Shown piece after piece: positions 35,405 to 45,526 of a stretch of 64,000 nt of DNA. The position numbers were made by a program, and so were the translations under genes. The stretch is from Rikenellaceae bacterium (GTDB taxonomy: Bacteria; Bacteroidota; Bacteroidia; Bacteroidales; Rikenellaceae), in the NCBI GenBank assembly GCA_015060165.1, contig SUZC01000002.1, forward strand, positions 208,877-272,876, in the 5' to 3' direction. Numbering within the stretch: position 1 is the stretch's first letter; the number at the start of each line of letters is the position of its first letter. Below the pieces are notes generated by a model. The model had not been told where the DNA came from and did no database searches. It was given only the letters and a program-made list of their open reading frames with translations.

Positions 35405-37576
35405 ATGTTATTAAGATTTAAAATGGTGGAGGCGGCTTTGAATCATCGAGCAGTTGATGTAAAGGCGCCGAGTTCACGACCGTCTGACTATTTCGGAGAG
35501 AAAGTTTTTGGACGTAACGTAATGCGAAAGTATCTCGATAAACGAACTTATGAGGCGTTGCTCAGCACGATGGATAATGGCACTCCTCTGTCGCTCGAAT
35601 TAGCCGATAGTGTGGCGGCAGGAATGCGTCAGTGGGCTTTGGATAATGGCGCCGACCATTATACGCACTGGTTTCAACCTCTTACAGGTGGTACTGCCGA
35701 GAAACACGATTCATTCTCCGATCCCGATGGAAAGGGTCTGGTTATAGAGTCGTTTTCAGGTAAGGTTCTGGCTCAGCAGGAGCCTGACGCATCGTCATTC
35801 CCCAATGGCGGAATTCGTAATACATTCGAGGCTCGTGGATATTCGGCGTGGGATCCTACCTCGCCTGCATTTATTGTCGATACTACACTTTGTATTCCTA
35901 CTGTTTTTATTGCATACACGGGTGAGGCGTTAGATTATAAGGTGCCTTTGTTGCGTTCGATGTCGGCTGTCGATAAAGCTGCCACAGCGGTATGTCACTA
36001 CTTCGACAAGAGCGTAAGCCATGTTAAAACATTCCTTGGTTGGGAACAGGAGTTTTTCCTTGTCGATGAGAGTTTGTGGGCTGTTCGTCCCGATTTGGTC
36101 TTAACCGGTCGAACTCTTATGGGACACGAGTCTGCCAAGAATCAGCAGTTGGAGGATCACTATTTTGGTGCAATTCCTTCGCGCGTTATTAACTTTATGC
36201 GTGATTTGGAGTATGAGAGTTTGAAGTTGGGAATTCCTTTGAAGACCCGCCATAACGAGGTTGCCCCAAATCAGTTTGAATTGGCTCCAGTTTACGAGGA
36301 GGCCAATCTGGCTAATGACCACAACCAATTGCTGATGACCATAATGGATAAGATTGCCCGACGTCATCATTTTCGCGTATTGTTGCACGAAAAACCGTTT
36401 AAGGGAATCAATGGCTCTGGTAAGCATAATAATTGGTCGCTCGGAACCGATACTGGTGTAAATCTGTTCAGCCCAGGAAAAACACCATCGGAGAATTTGC
36501 AGTTTATAACCTTTTTGGTGAATGTCATAGCTGCTGTATATAAGCATAACGGATTGTTGAAGGCCTCGATTATGAGTGCTACAAATGCTCATCGTTTGGG
36601 TGCAAATGAGGCACCTCCGGCAATTATTTCAGCCTTTTTAGGGGCTCAGATCTCTTCTATTTTGGATAAGTTGGAGCGTAGTGCATCCGACGATGCTATC
36701 CGATTTGATGCTAAGAACGTATTGAAGATGAGTGGTGTTGCACAGATTCCGTCAATCTTGCTCGATAATACCGATCGTAACCGTACCTCGCCATTTGCAT
36801 TTACCGGTAATCGTTTTGAGTTCCGAGCTGTCGGCTCGTCGGATAATTGTGCCGAGGCTATCATCACTCTGTGCTCTGCAGCAGCCGAACAGCTTACCGA
36901 GTTTAAGATTAATGTCGACGCTCGAATCGAGAAGGGCGTAAAGAAGGATCGAGCTATCTATGAGGAGCTTAAACGCCTTATTAAATCATGCAAGGCCGTG
37001 CATTTCGACGGCAATGGCTATTCCGATGAGTGGAAGCAGGAGGCTGCAAAACGTGGACTTGATTGCGAGACTTCAGCGCCGAAGATATTCGACCGTTATC
37101 TCGATTCTGCAAGCCTGAAGATGTTCGACAAGACGGGTGTCTTTAATAAAGTAGAGCTGGAGGCACGTACAGAGGTTAAATGGGAGACCTATACAAAGAA
37201 GATTCAAATTGAAGCTCGCGTTTTAGGCGATATTACAATGAACCATATCATTCCCGTTGCTTCGAAATACGAGGCTGTGCTTCTCGATAAGGCATATAAA
37301 ATGAAGGAGTTGGGAATAAAGTTCGATTCCGATGTGGAGCTTATTCGTGATATCCAACTTCATACTTCGGCTTTGCAGAAGTTGGTGGCAGATATGGTCG
37401 ATGCTCGTCGTGTGGCCAACCGAATCGAAGATCAGCGAGAAAAAGCCATCAAGTATCACGATACCGTTGCAGTCTATTTCGACGAAATCCGCGACCATAT
37501 CGACAAAATGGAGGAGGTTATCGACGACCAGTTGTGGCCACTTCCAAAGTATCGTGAGTTGCTGTTTATTCGATAG
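35405..37576 (+). CDS. glnN: Type III glutamine synthetase
   Basis: 723 residues; joins ammonia and glutamate. It is the long GSIII form of Bacteroidota and Clostridia. The N-terminal phrase LRFKMVEAAL supports the start at 35405. Conserved glutamine-synthetase elements are visible: the GSIII signature around HYTHWFQPLTGGTAEKHD near 101-118, WEQEFFLVD near 219-227 and HNEVAPNQFELAP near 283-295. The next gene is metK, separated by a terminator. Confidence 0.97.
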   Translation: MLLRFKMVEAALNHRAVDVKAPSSRPSDYFGEKVFGRNVMRKYLDKRTYEALLSTMDNGTPLSLELADSVAAGMRQWALDNGADHYTHWFQPLTGGTAEKHDSFSDPDGKGLVIESFSGKVLAQQEPDASSFPNGGIRNTFEARGYSAWDPTSPAFIVDTTLCIPTVFIAYTGEALDYKVPLLRSMSAVDKAATAVCHYFDKSVSHVKTFLGWEQEFFLVDESLWAVRPDLVLTGRTLMGHESAKNQQLEDHYFGAIPSRVINFMRDLEYESLKLGIPLKTRHNEVAPNQFELAPVYEEANLANDHNQLLMTIMDKIARRHHFRVLLHEKPFKGINGSGKHNNWSLGTDTGVNLFSPGKTPSENLQFITFLVNVIAAVYKHNGLLKASIMSATNAHRLGANEAPPAIISAFLGAQISSILDKLERSASDDAIRFDAKNVLKMSGVAQIPSILLDNTDRNRTSPFAFTGNRFEFRAVGSSDNCAEAIITLCSAAAEQLTEFKINVDARIEKGVKKDRAIYEELKRLIKSCKAVHFDGNGYSDEWKQEAAKRGLDCETSAPKIFDRYLDSASLKMFDKTGVFNKVELEARTEVKWETYTKKIQIEARVLGDITMNHIIPVASKYEAVLLDKAYKMKELGIKFDSDVELIRDIQLHTSALQKLVADMVDARRVANRIEDQREKAIKYHDTVAVYFDEIRDHIDKMEEVIDDQLWPLPKYRELLFIR

Positions 37577-37601
37577 ATCTGATAATTGAATATTTTTCTG
37601 C

Positions 37602-37627
37602 AGGAGGTGTGAGCACCTCCTTTTTTT
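37602..37627 (+). terminator. Terminator after glnN
   Basis: AGGAGGTG pairs with CACCTCCT around a TGAG loop, followed by seven T. Confidence 0.85.
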
Positions 37628-37701
37628 GTGCTGCGTTAATAAAATGGTGCGTTAATGCGCATATTTGCTGTACACTGTTTCGTTATCACGAAAAAAAGTA
37701 T

Positions 37702-37709
37702 TACTTTTG
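37702..37709 (+). promoter_or_regulatory. -7 promoter box for metK
   Basis: TACTTTTG at 37702-37709, an exact TAnnTTTG box. Expected start near 37716, so the SAM-II-type element begins almost at the RNA 5' end. Confidence 0.65.
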
Positions 37710-37721
37710 CACCCGAAAATT

Positions 37722-37778
37722 GATGTGGAAGGATTTGGACTGCTTGCAACCACAAAAAAAATGCTAAACCAGCACAAT
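37722..37778 (+). promoter_or_regulatory. SAM-II-type riboswitch aptamer before metK
   Basis: The conserved SAM-II pieces appear in order: P1 GTGG (37725-37728) pairing with CCAC (37750-37753), loop GGATTTGG, TTGCAA just before the closing strand, an A-rich link (AAAAAAAATGC), then GCTAAA and CCA able to pair with the TGG of the loop to form the pseudoknot. Spacing agrees with the crystallised SAM-II RNA. It sits 62 bases upstream of metK, whose product makes SAM, so SAM binding is expected to reduce expression. Downstream bases 37787-37803 can pair with the aptamer's 5' half. Confidence 0.8.
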
Positions 37779-37839
37779 AAAGCATACGACAGCCAATCTT
37801 CCATACGTTAATTGTTTGAATTGTAAAAACTATTAAAGT

Positions 37840-39144
37840 ATGGCTTTTTTATTTACTTCGGAATCTGTTTCAGAGGGACATCCTGATAAGGTGTCGGATC
37901 AGATTTCAGATGCAATCCTTGATGAGTTTCTTCGTCACGATCCTCAGTCAAAAGTAGCTTGCGAGACCCTTTGCACCACAGGTTTGGTTGTGGTAGCCGG
38001 AGAGGTTAAGTCGGAGGCATATGTCGATATCCAGAGTGTAGCACGCCGCGTGATTGACCGTATTGGTTACAATCGTAGCGAGTATCAGTTCGATGCCGCG
38101 TCGTGTGGAATCTTGTCAGCCATTCACGAGCAGTCGTCTGATATCAATCAGGGCGTAGTCCGAGAGGAGGCTGAGAACCAGGGTGCAGGAGATCAGGGAA
38201 TTATGTTTGGCTATGCTTGCAACGAAACTCGCGAGTATATGCCCGCAACACTCATCCTCTCACATGTTATCCTGAAGGAGTTGGCCGTAATTCGTCGCGA
38301 GGGCGAAGTGATGAACTACCTCCGTCCCGATGCCAAGAGTCAGGTTACTATGGAGTACGATGAGTCGACAGGTAAACCAGTTCGTGTTCATACTATTGTG
38401 GTATCAACTCAGCACGATGAGTTTATCAAACCTACAGAGAGCCGTTCAGAGAAGGAGGCAGAGCGTATGATGCAGGATATGATTCGCGAGGATGTGCGCA
38501 CTATTCTTATCCCCCGCGTGAAGGCCCGCTTGGAGCGTGCAGGTGATCGTTTGGCTGATCTTATCGGCGAGGAGTATATTTTGCACGTTAACCCCACAGG
38601 TAAGTTTGTAATTGGAGGCCCTCACGGCGATACAGGTCTTACAGGCCGTAAGATTATTGTTGACACCTATGGAGGTCGTGGAGCTCACGGCGGTGGTGCA
38701 TTTTCAGGAAAGGACTCGTCAAAAGTTGACCGTTCGGCAGCTTATGCAGCGCGTCACATCGCAAAGAATATGGTTGCAGCAGGTGTTGCCGATGAGGTTT
38801 TGGTTCAGCTTAGTTACGCAATCGGTATTGCCGAGCCATTGTCGGTTTATGTTGATACCTATAAATCAAAGCGTCCTGCTCAGTTGGAGGGTATGACCGA
38901 TGGCGAGATCGCTCGTAAGATCTCTAAATTGTTCGATTTGCGTCCAGCGGCTATCGTTAAGCGTTTCGGTTTGAAGAATCCTATCTTTGAGGCTACTGCA
39001 TCGTATGGTCACTTCGGTAATCGCCCATATACCAAGACAGAGACCGTATGGGAGAATGGCGAAGCAGTTGAACGCGAGATCGAGTTCTTCGGTTGGGAGA
39101 AACTCGATGCTGTCGAGCAGATTAAGGCCGAGTTTGGTTTGTAA
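37840..39144 (+). CDS. metK: S-adenosylmethionine synthetase
   Basis: 434 residues; forms SAM from methionine and ATP. Signatures are intact: [15 protein letters not shown] near 10-24, [12 protein letters not shown] near 116-127 and the P-loop-like [20 protein letters not shown] near 258-277. Length is slightly above E. coli MetK, normal for this branch. It is a single-gene unit with a riboswitch leader and a hairpin terminator. Confidence 0.98.
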   Translation: MAFLFTSESVSEGHPDKVSDQISDAILDEFLRHDPQSKVACETLCTTGLVVVAGEVKSEAYVDIQSVARRVIDRIGYNRSEYQFDAASCGILSAIHEQSSDINQGVVREEAENQGAGDQGIMFGYACNETREYMPATLILSHVILKELAVIRREGEVMNYLRPDAKSQVTMEYDESTGKPVRVHTIVVSTQHDEFIKPTESRSEKEAERMMQDMIREDVRTILIPRVKARLERAGDRLADLIGEEYILHVNPTGKFVIGGPHGDTGLTGRKIIVDTYGGRGAHGGGAFSGKDSSKVDRSAAYAARHIAKNMVAAGVADEVLVQLSYAIGIAEPLSVYVDTYKSKRPAQLEGMTDGEIARKISKLFDLRPAAIVKRFGLKNPIFEATASYGHFGNRPYTKTETVWENGEAVEREIEFFGWEKLDAVEQIKAEFGL

Positions 39145-39167
39145 CCAATACACATCTTTATATATTC

Positions 39168-39205
39168 AAGCCTATGCAGATTTTTCGGCATAGGCTTTTC
39201 CTTTT
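39168..39205 (+). terminator. Terminator after metK
   Basis: AAGCCTATGC pairs with GCATAGGCTT, followed by a T-rich stretch TTCCTTTTT. Confidence 0.8.
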
Positions 39206-39411
39206 TCCATAAGTTATTATCTCCTTTATGTAGTAGTGCCGGTCGTACAAAATATCATTGGGGTTAAGGTGTAATTTTTTTTGAATGTTGTATAATATTT
39301 GCAATGCGATAGCCGTTATAGTAGCAGAAAAGATAAAAATAAAATATAGAGCCTATGGTATAATTTGCCTAATTTGAATTTTAAACAAGTGATTAAACAA
39401 TTTGTATTATT

Positions 39412-40926
39412 ATGAAAAAGACGGCATTAACATTTTTAGGAGCGGCCGTGGTTGCGGCTGCTGTAGGAGGTTTTACCGCAGTTGGAGTGAATCAATATAT
39501 GTCAGGTAACACCTCAAACGAATCCATTCAAGAGAGTCTTGCATCTGTTTGGAGTGACTCAACTCCTCAGGCTGGCAATCATTTTACGGCATATCAGGCC
39601 GAGCAGTATCCCGATCTTACATATGCGGCCGAAAATGCAGTAAAGGCGGTTGTGAATATCGAGTCTATTCGAGAGGTAAAGTACGGTGGCTCGTATGGTC
39701 GAGGTTTCGATCCATTCTACGAGTTTTTCGGTATTCCATATGGTGGCGGTTCGCGAGGATATAGCGAGCCTCAAACGCAGGAGCAGAAGTCGGGTGGTTC
39801 GGGCGTTATCATTTCGGCCGATGGTTATATCGTGACCAATAATCACGTTGTTGAGGAGTCAACCAAATTGAAGGTTAAGCTCAATGATGGCCGTTTGTTT
39901 GATGCAAAACTTATAGGCACAGATCCTACTACCGATGTAGCTCTTATTAAAATTGATGGCGAGGATTTACCTACAATCCCATTTGGAAATTCCGACGATC
40001 TTCGTTTGGGCGAGTGGGTTTTGGCTATCGGTTCACCGTTTAATCTTCAATCGACTATTACTGCCGGTATCGTAAGTGCCAAAGCACGTCAGTTGGGTGT
40101 AATTCCCAATGAGTTCCGTGTGGAATCATTTATTCAGACCGATGCAGCAGTTAATCCTGGTAATTCGGGTGGTGCATTGGTTAACACTCGTGGTGAGTTA
40201 GTGGGTATTAACACCGTAATCAAGTCATCTACGGGAAGTTATATTGGTTATTCGTTTGCGGTACCCGAGACTATTGTTCGCAAGGTTGTAGTCGATTTAA
40301 AGGAGTATGGTGTTGTGCAGCGAGCTATGCTTGGAATCCGCTATCGTGCTATCGACGATCAGTTTGTTGAGGAGTTGGGCGAGGAGCTTGGTATCAAGAA
40401 GAGTGGTGGTTTGTATGTCGATGAGGTAGTAGAAGGAAGTGCAGCTGCTGAGGCTGGACTCCGCAAGGGCGATATCATCACAGCAATCGATGGTACCAAA
40501 ACCAATGATGCCTCTACTCTTATTGAGAAGATTGCTCAGCGACGTCCCAATGACAAAGTGACGATTTCATACACCCGTAATGATATTGCAAAGAAGGTCG
40601 ATGTAACTCTCCGCAACAAGGTTGGTAAGGCTGAGCCCGTTACAGCCGACACAAAGGATGTAGCTGAGGCTTTGGGCGGAAAGTTTGCCGATGTGAGCAA
40701 GGGTATGTGCGAGAAGTTGGAGATTCGTGGCGGAGTTCAGGTCGTGAGCGTTAAGCGTGATGGCTTGTTGGGTCGTTCGGGCGTTAAGGAGGGTTTTGTG
40801 ATAACCTATATCAACGATCGCCTCGTAACCTCACTTAGCGATTTACAGCGAATGAGCGACAAGATCCAGACTATCGATGGTGTGTATCCTAATGGTCAGG
40901 CTGTAAGATATGTGATAGTCAACTAA
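39412..40926 (+). CDS. htrA: Do/HtrA-family periplasmic serine protease
   Basis: 504 residues, exported by an N-terminal hydrophobic segment (about 5-25). The trypsin-like domain shows the triad His145 (TNNHVVE), Asp175 (TTDVALI) and Ser252 (GNSGGAL). Two PDZ domains follow (about 300-400 and 420-504). HtrA degrades or refolds damaged envelope proteins. The gene stands alone with about 267 upstream bases that hold no other gene. Confidence 0.95.
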   Translation: MKKTALTFLGAAVVAAAVGGFTAVGVNQYMSGNTSNESIQESLASVWSDSTPQAGNHFTAYQAEQYPDLTYAAENAVKAVVNIESIREVKYGGSYGRGFDPFYEFFGIPYGGGSRGYSEPQTQEQKSGGSGVIISADGYIVTNNHVVEESTKLKVKLNDGRLFDAKLIGTDPTTDVALIKIDGEDLPTIPFGNSDDLRLGEWVLAIGSPFNLQSTITAGIVSAKARQLGVIPNEFRVESFIQTDAAVNPGNSGGALVNTRGELVGINTVIKSSTGSYIGYSFAVPETIVRKVVVDLKEYGVVQRAMLGIRYRAIDDQFVEELGEELGIKKSGGLYVDEVVEGSAAAEAGLRKGDIITAIDGTKTNDASTLIEKIAQRRPNDKVTISYTRNDIAKKVDVTLRNKVGKAEPVTADTKDVAEALGGKFADVSKGMCEKLEIRGGVQVVSVKRDGLLGRSGVKEGFVITYINDRLVTSLSDLQRMSDKIQTIDGVYPNGQAVRYVIVN

Positions 40927-40979
40927 TTCGGATTAGTTATAAGTTTTATTATAGATGTAGTTTAAGGTAATTTTTGACG

Positions 40980-41016
40980 CTTGCCCCGATGCCGTAAGGT
41001 GTCGGGGTAAGTTTTA
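40980..41016 (+). terminator. Terminator after htrA
   Basis: CTTGCCCCGA pairs with TCGGGGTAAG (one G-T), followed by TTTTAT. Confidence 0.75.
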
Positions 41017-41121
41017 TATATAATTATAAAAGTGGCTGTTTTTTTGTTCTTGATGATAGTCTCGATAGCTAATACAACCTCCTATGCGTCCATTGATGAC
41101 ATAAAAAACCAACATTCAAAA

Positions 41122-41155
41122 AGTACGCCCAAGCAATTTTGCCTGGGCGCATCCT
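41122..41155 (-). terminator. Terminator of the 977-residue gene
   Basis: CGCCCAAGCAA pairs with TTGCCTGGGCG (G-T tolerated); on the minus strand it is followed by ACTTTTTG, 30 bases after the stop. Confidence 0.7.
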
Positions 41156-41182
41156 GAAACCCATTTTCTAAAATATTAATCT

Positions 41183-44116
41183 TTATTTCATAACTCCAAT
41201 TGAACCGTCCATCGAGAGGCTCTCAGCCGAAACCTTTATATTTCGACAATTACTGCTATTGTAGAATTCAATCTGAGCCTTTCCCTCTTCATTGGGTTTG
41301 AGCGAAGGATTCCAATAGAGCGTACGGCGATAGTCGTCATCTGTTTTAGGAACTTTTGAGTAATCTGGTGCATAGAATTCTGCCGGCTCTGAGTATCCGT
41401 CTACCCATGTTTTGCGAATACCTCGCTTGGGCTCAACCGGAATCTTATCCTCTGGGTAAAGCTCTATAAATACAACGCAGGCATAACGTGACAAGGCTTC
41501 GGTCGCGGTCATCTCACCAGAGTTGAAATACTGCAAAATAGAACTCTTGTCCTCGCTCACGTAGATTGACTTCAATGCCACCAAATTCAATATGTCGTAA
41601 GCTGCTACGTTACTCCAGTCTTTCTCATAGTCAACAATAAACAACACCTCTTTGCCCAGATATGTCACATTGTAAGGGCTGCGTTTCATTGTCAGATACT
41701 CGCTGCTGGCATCGAACTCGGCGTTGGTGCTACTCGTGGATTTGCCGCTAGCGAGTGCGCTGTGACTTGTATTTGTAGATGTTGAGTCGGAAACGTTGGC
41801 AGTGGCAACGCTATTTCGAGTGATAACAAATTTATCATTAAGCTCTCTTAATAGCTTGTGAATATCGGTTATGCGCTCACCCTTGTCTCTGATAGCATCA
41901 ATCTCGCTTGGAATATCATAATAGACAGCAGCATTCGAGCGAGCCTGATATATCTCCTCCTTTTTGGTAGGAGCAGCTTTAACCACCACCTCCTTGATTT
42001 TGTGGGTCTTCTTATCGATTGCCAAATATCCCTCGTTGTCAACTACCGAATCGATTAGTGCGTCGTCGATGTCAGTGAAGTTTTCGGTGTTGGCATTCGA
42101 TGAGTAACTGCGAGTAATTATGTTACCGTTGTTGCTAATCTCAAATTGCAAATCACTCTGTGTGTAATTCTTTGGCTCTGGTGAGAAGTTTCTATCCAGT
42201 AGAATGCGGCTGAATTTACGGCGGTTTTTGTCGTTTGTTACAGCCAATGTGAGATGCCATTTACCCTTTGTGTCACCCACCAACATCGAAAAACGTCCCA
42301 TGCTGTCTACATCGACAATACCTACCTGGTTGGTGTTTTTTACCTTCGGGTCGCTATTGTTTTTATTTTTGTTCGGCTCGTAGTACTCATCGTTGAATAC
42401 AAGTGAGGTAGATTGTTTCGAAGGCATCGAATAACGCCCTCCGTATCGTCCTCGACCATACATACGCGACATCGAGGATGTGGCATTGGCCGTAAGCGAT
42501 GTGTTGGCAAGCGATGAAGATGTGTTTGTCTTTTTTACCACAGCCGATTCATCATCCAACTCGCTATCCTTCTCTTCTCCGGGAACTGTAACCAATGATG
42601 ATAGCTGAATGCCGGTCATAGGCTTGTCGGTTCCGTAACGCATTACCTGTCCGTGGACCTCAATTCCCTGCTCGGGCAGATACTTGAAATCGAACTCCTC
42701 AGTACCAGCCCACCAGTCCCAGTTGTATCGTCTCCAACCTTGTATCATCAATAGTTGGTCGAGAGCAGTGCGATGCTCCAAATCTGAAGATTCGAAGTAG
42801 TATAGCGGTTGGTGAACATATCCCTTGATTTCCGACATAAGCAATAGATCTGAGAGCATAGAGTTGCGGCTCTCCACGCTATTATCTCCATCACGTACCG
42901 ATATTGAGATAGGAGCTTGCGATGGATTGCCGAACGGGTCGGTTGCGGTGAGATCCAATTTTACCAAATCATTTGGGGCGTATGTCTCCTTGCTTGATGT
43001 TATATTTATTGAAGAGCGCTTACCCATATGGGTAAATGCCAATCTGTCGGCTATGATCTTTCCTTGTGCATCAGCCAATACGATACGAGCTACACCTGCT
43101 GGCAGGCGGCGTTTGTTTATTTTGTATTCAATCGAGTCGCCTTGCTCCATTCCAATAATTGTGTAGTTCGATAGAGCTCCACCGCAAATAACAGCCGACG
43201 CTATGATGTTGTCACTTACGCCTCGTTTGTTGATTTTTACGCTTATGCTATCGCTCGATGATAGATTATCGACGCGAATCACCATACCACGCTCCTGAGC
43301 CTTTGGTAGCTCAAATGAGTGGTCTTTTCCATCAATCGTAACAACGGCCTTGGCTTGATCTGCTGTCGGACGATAATCAAATGTTCCGCGTCCTTCGTGA
43401 CCCGATTTGAACGTTGCCAAAACATTTCCCTGCTTGTTTACGACCTTACCCTCTACATTCATTGGAGCGCCGGTATTGTCGGTTGCCTCAAATGCTACGC
43501 GAGAGTTGAGCCCTGCTACCAAATTACCACCTTCGGGATAGAAACGCATATCTATTACCTTGTCAGCCTTCTCCAATTTACGTTTCATAGGATAGTGGTT
43601 CTTTGTTACATCCATTTTCAGCATGCGCATCTCTTTGTAATTGCCATTGGTTTGGGGCTTGTCGAATACGGGAATAATTCGAGAGTAGATAACGTCTTTG
43701 CCGAAGTTGAGCATATACTTTGTGTAGGCTCTTAGTTCGTAGAATCCCGAATAGAATGGAAGCTTGTTGAGTTTAAAACTACCTGCACACTTACCCTCCA
43801 CGATCGGTAGGATACACTTGTCAACCAATGTACCGCCGGGATTAAGCAATTCAACATAGAGTGTTTTACTTAATCCTGAAGGATTGTTTCGTTCGGCGGT
43901 TACGATATAAGCCTGAAACCATAGGTTGTCACCTTGGTAGTAACTCGTGTTATCCAAGTGTAGATATACCTTCTCCTGGGGGAGAGTTTTACCAAACTCT
44001 TTGGCCGAAATAGCGTACCCCATGAGTTTTTGGGTTATTGTATCTGTTGCCGATTGCTGAGCAATGGCAGTCATTGTAAGAATCGCAAGAATTGATGTGC
44101 AGAAAAATTTCCTCAT
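41183..44116 (-). CDS. MG2-like/TonB-plug-like envelope protein, unknown function
   Basis: 977 residues with a signal peptide (1-19, AIAQ). The N-terminal part (about 45-160; EKVYLHLDNTSYYQGDNLWF) resembles the MG2 macroglobulin-like domain of bacterial alpha-2-macroglobulins, with further immunoglobulin-like modules after it (DMRFYPEGGNLVAGL). Late in the protein EVVVKAAPTKKEEIY resembles the start of a TonB-dependent receptor plug, but no barrel follows. No CxEQ thioester motif is seen. Such large exported proteins recur in Bacteroidota without a defined role. A minus-strand -7 box TATATTTG (44141-44148) lies 25 bases upstream. Confidence 0.75.
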   Translation of the reverse strand: MRKFFCTSILAILTMTAIAQQSATDTITQKLMGYAISAKEFGKTLPQEKVYLHLDNTSYYQGDNLWFQAYIVTAERNNPSGLSKTLYVELLNPGGTLVDKCILPIVEGKCAGSFKLNKLPFYSGFYELRAYTKYMLNFGKDVIYSRIIPVFDKPQTNGNYKEMRMLKMDVTKNHYPMKRKLEKADKVIDMRFYPEGGNLVAGLNSRVAFEATDNTGAPMNVEGKVVNKQGNVLATFKSGHEGRGTFDYRPTADQAKAVVTIDGKDHSFELPKAQERGMVIRVDNLSSSDSISVKINKRGVSDNIIASAVICGGALSNYTIIGMEQGDSIEYKINKRRLPAGVARIVLADAQGKIIADRLAFTHMGKRSSINITSSKETYAPNDLVKLDLTATDPFGNPSQAPISISVRDGDNSVESRNSMLSDLLLMSEIKGYVHQPLYYFESSDLEHRTALDQLLMIQGWRRYNWDWWAGTEEFDFKYLPEQGIEVHGQVMRYGTDKPMTGIQLSSLVTVPGEEKDSELDDESAVVKKTNTSSSLANTSLTANATSSMSRMYGRGRYGGRYSMPSKQSTSLVFNDEYYEPNKNKNNSDPKVKNTNQVGIVDVDSMGRFSMLVGDTKGKWHLTLAVTNDKNRRKFSRILLDRNFSPEPKNYTQSDLQFEISNNGNIITRSYSSNANTENFTDIDDALIDSVVDNEGYLAIDKKTHKIKEVVVKAAPTKKEEIYQARSNAAVYYDIPSEIDAIRDKGERITDIHKLLRELNDKFVITRNSVATANVSDSTSTNTSHSALASGKSTSSTNAEFDASSEYLTMKRSPYNVTYLGKEVLFIVDYEKDWSNVAAYDILNLVALKSIYVSEDKSSILQYFNSGEMTATEALSRYACVVFIELYPEDKIPVEPKRGIRKTWVDGYSEPAEFYAPDYSKVPKTDDDYRRTLYWNPSLKPNEEGKAQIEFYNSSNCRNIKVSAESLSMDGSIGVMK

Positions 44117-44232
44117 AATTATAATTTCATAGTTTCATTACAAATATACGGAAATATTGTCCAAAATTCCAATTTCCTCCTGCGATATGGCTAAATTGCG
44201 GGGTGAAACGCCCGAATTGGGGTGTATACAAT

Positions 44233-44268
44233 AATGGCCCTCGCAAGATTGTTATTGCGAGGGCCATT
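44233..44268. terminator. Hairpin terminator downstream of the nucleotidyltransferase
   Basis: AATGGCCCTCGCAA pairs with TTGCGAGGGCCATT, a long GC-rich stem, between two minus-strand genes. T residues flank it weakly. Confidence 0.7.
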
Positions 44269-44297
44269 GTTTTAACTAATATAGGGCCAGTTGGCTG

Positions 44298-45218
44298 CTA
44301 TTTTCCCCACAAATTGCGAGGATAAACACCAGCTTCGATCAACTCCTCAATCTTTGCAACCAACTGAGGTTTGTCGGCCTGATATGTCACTCCAAACCAA
44401 TCAGCCGTAGTGCTGAGTACCTTCAATTTGGCAGTGCCCTCGCTGATGAGCTTGTTGACCATGAGCGGAATGAAGAATTCTGCTTTGAGGTTTGCCTGAG
44501 TTGCAGGATCGCTCAAGAACTGCTTGAAGTACTCTTCAGAGTGTACAAAATAGTCGGGAGTGAAGCCGAACAAGTTCATCGATACAGGAGTCTCCTCCTC
44601 CAAAGCCTCATCCTCGCCCAAATCGTGGAATACGATAGTACCCTCGGCGTTACGCTCGATCTTCGTACGCTCAACAATAGATGAGAGGAAGCCCTCCTCG
44701 TTGATTGAGCATACTCCACGCGATACTGTTCCGTTCTCTGACAAAGTCTTGTTTACGGCGTATCCAACCATACAGTAGTGGCCATCTTCGCCGTCGCGCT
44801 GGCTCAAATACTCGCCGATAACTTTGTAAGCATCAGCTCCGTAGAAGTCGTCAGCATTGATTACGGCAAAAGGCTCTTTGATAGCGTCTTTAGCCATCAT
44901 AAGTGCGTGGTTCGTACCCCAAGGTTTCTCGCGACCTTCGGGAACCGAGAATCCCTCTGGTAAATAATCAAGCTCCTGATAAACAACTTCTACCTCGATT
45001 TTTCCGCCGAAGCGCTCTTTGTTGAAGATAGCGGTAAATGCATCTGCAAAAGAGTGGCGGATAACGAATACCACCTTGCCAAATCCTGCGCGAATAGCGT
45101 CGTAGATTGAATAATCGATAATAGCCTCGTTGTTGGGGCCTACGCCGTCCATCTGTTTAAGTGCGCCATAGCGTGAGCCCATTCCAGCGGCCAAAACAAG
45201 TAAAGTAGGTTTAACCAT
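44298..45218 (-). CDS. Sugar-phosphate nucleotidyltransferase
   Basis: The ATG at 45218 gives 306 residues and begins with the catalytic LLVLAAGMGSRYGALKQ loop (5-21), the nucleotide-binding signature of sugar-1-phosphate nucleotidyltransferases; the in-frame extension to 45278 was rejected as it precedes this conserved start. The middle has a metal-binding D-D-x-Y motif (NADDFYGADAY). It would make an NDP-sugar for surface glycans; the specific sugar is not decided. A minus-strand -7 box TATATTTG (45289-45296) precedes it. Confidence 0.85.
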   Translation of the reverse strand: MVKPTLLVLAAGMGSRYGALKQMDGVGPNNEAIIDYSIYDAIRAGFGKVVFVIRHSFADAFTAIFNKERFGGKIEVEVVYQELDYLPEGFSVPEGREKPWGTNHALMMAKDAIKEPFAVINADDFYGADAYKVIGEYLSQRDGEDGHYCMVGYAVNKTLSENGTVSRGVCSINEEGFLSSIVERTKIERNAEGTIVFHDLGEDEALEEETPVSMNLFGFTPDYFVHSEEYFKQFLSDPATQANLKAEFFIPLMVNKLISEGTAKLKVLSTTADWFGVTYQADKPQLVAKIEELIEAGVYPRNLWGK

Positions 45219-45526
45219 AATTTCGACAGTTTTATTGATTTTGTTTAATGTTTGCTTTGTTTGAGTTGTTATTTTCACATAGTTAGTGCAAATATACGAA
45301 AATCCTCTCTAATTTTCCACAATTACAGCCCTTTTGTTTCGTCAACTCATGATAAATACTCCAAATTATCATTTCGTAGTCGGAAATGCAACAATATAGG
45401 ATGTGTAAAATCCGTTTTATCAATAGAATTGATACCTCTTTATGGGTTGAGGCTAAAAAAACGAGCGATTAAGCGTTGTATTGCTCAATTTTTCTGTATC
45501 TTTGTTCGGTTATAGCGTAATGTAAA
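45219..45526. other. Divergent intergenic region, nucleotidyltransferase / M23-like gene
   Basis: 308 bases without a supported gene. It contains a minus-strand -7 box CAAATATA (45289-45296) and a plus-strand TATCTTTG (45497-45504) about 23 bases before the M23-like gene, with GTTG at 45475-45478 as a possible -33 box. Confidence 0.55.
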
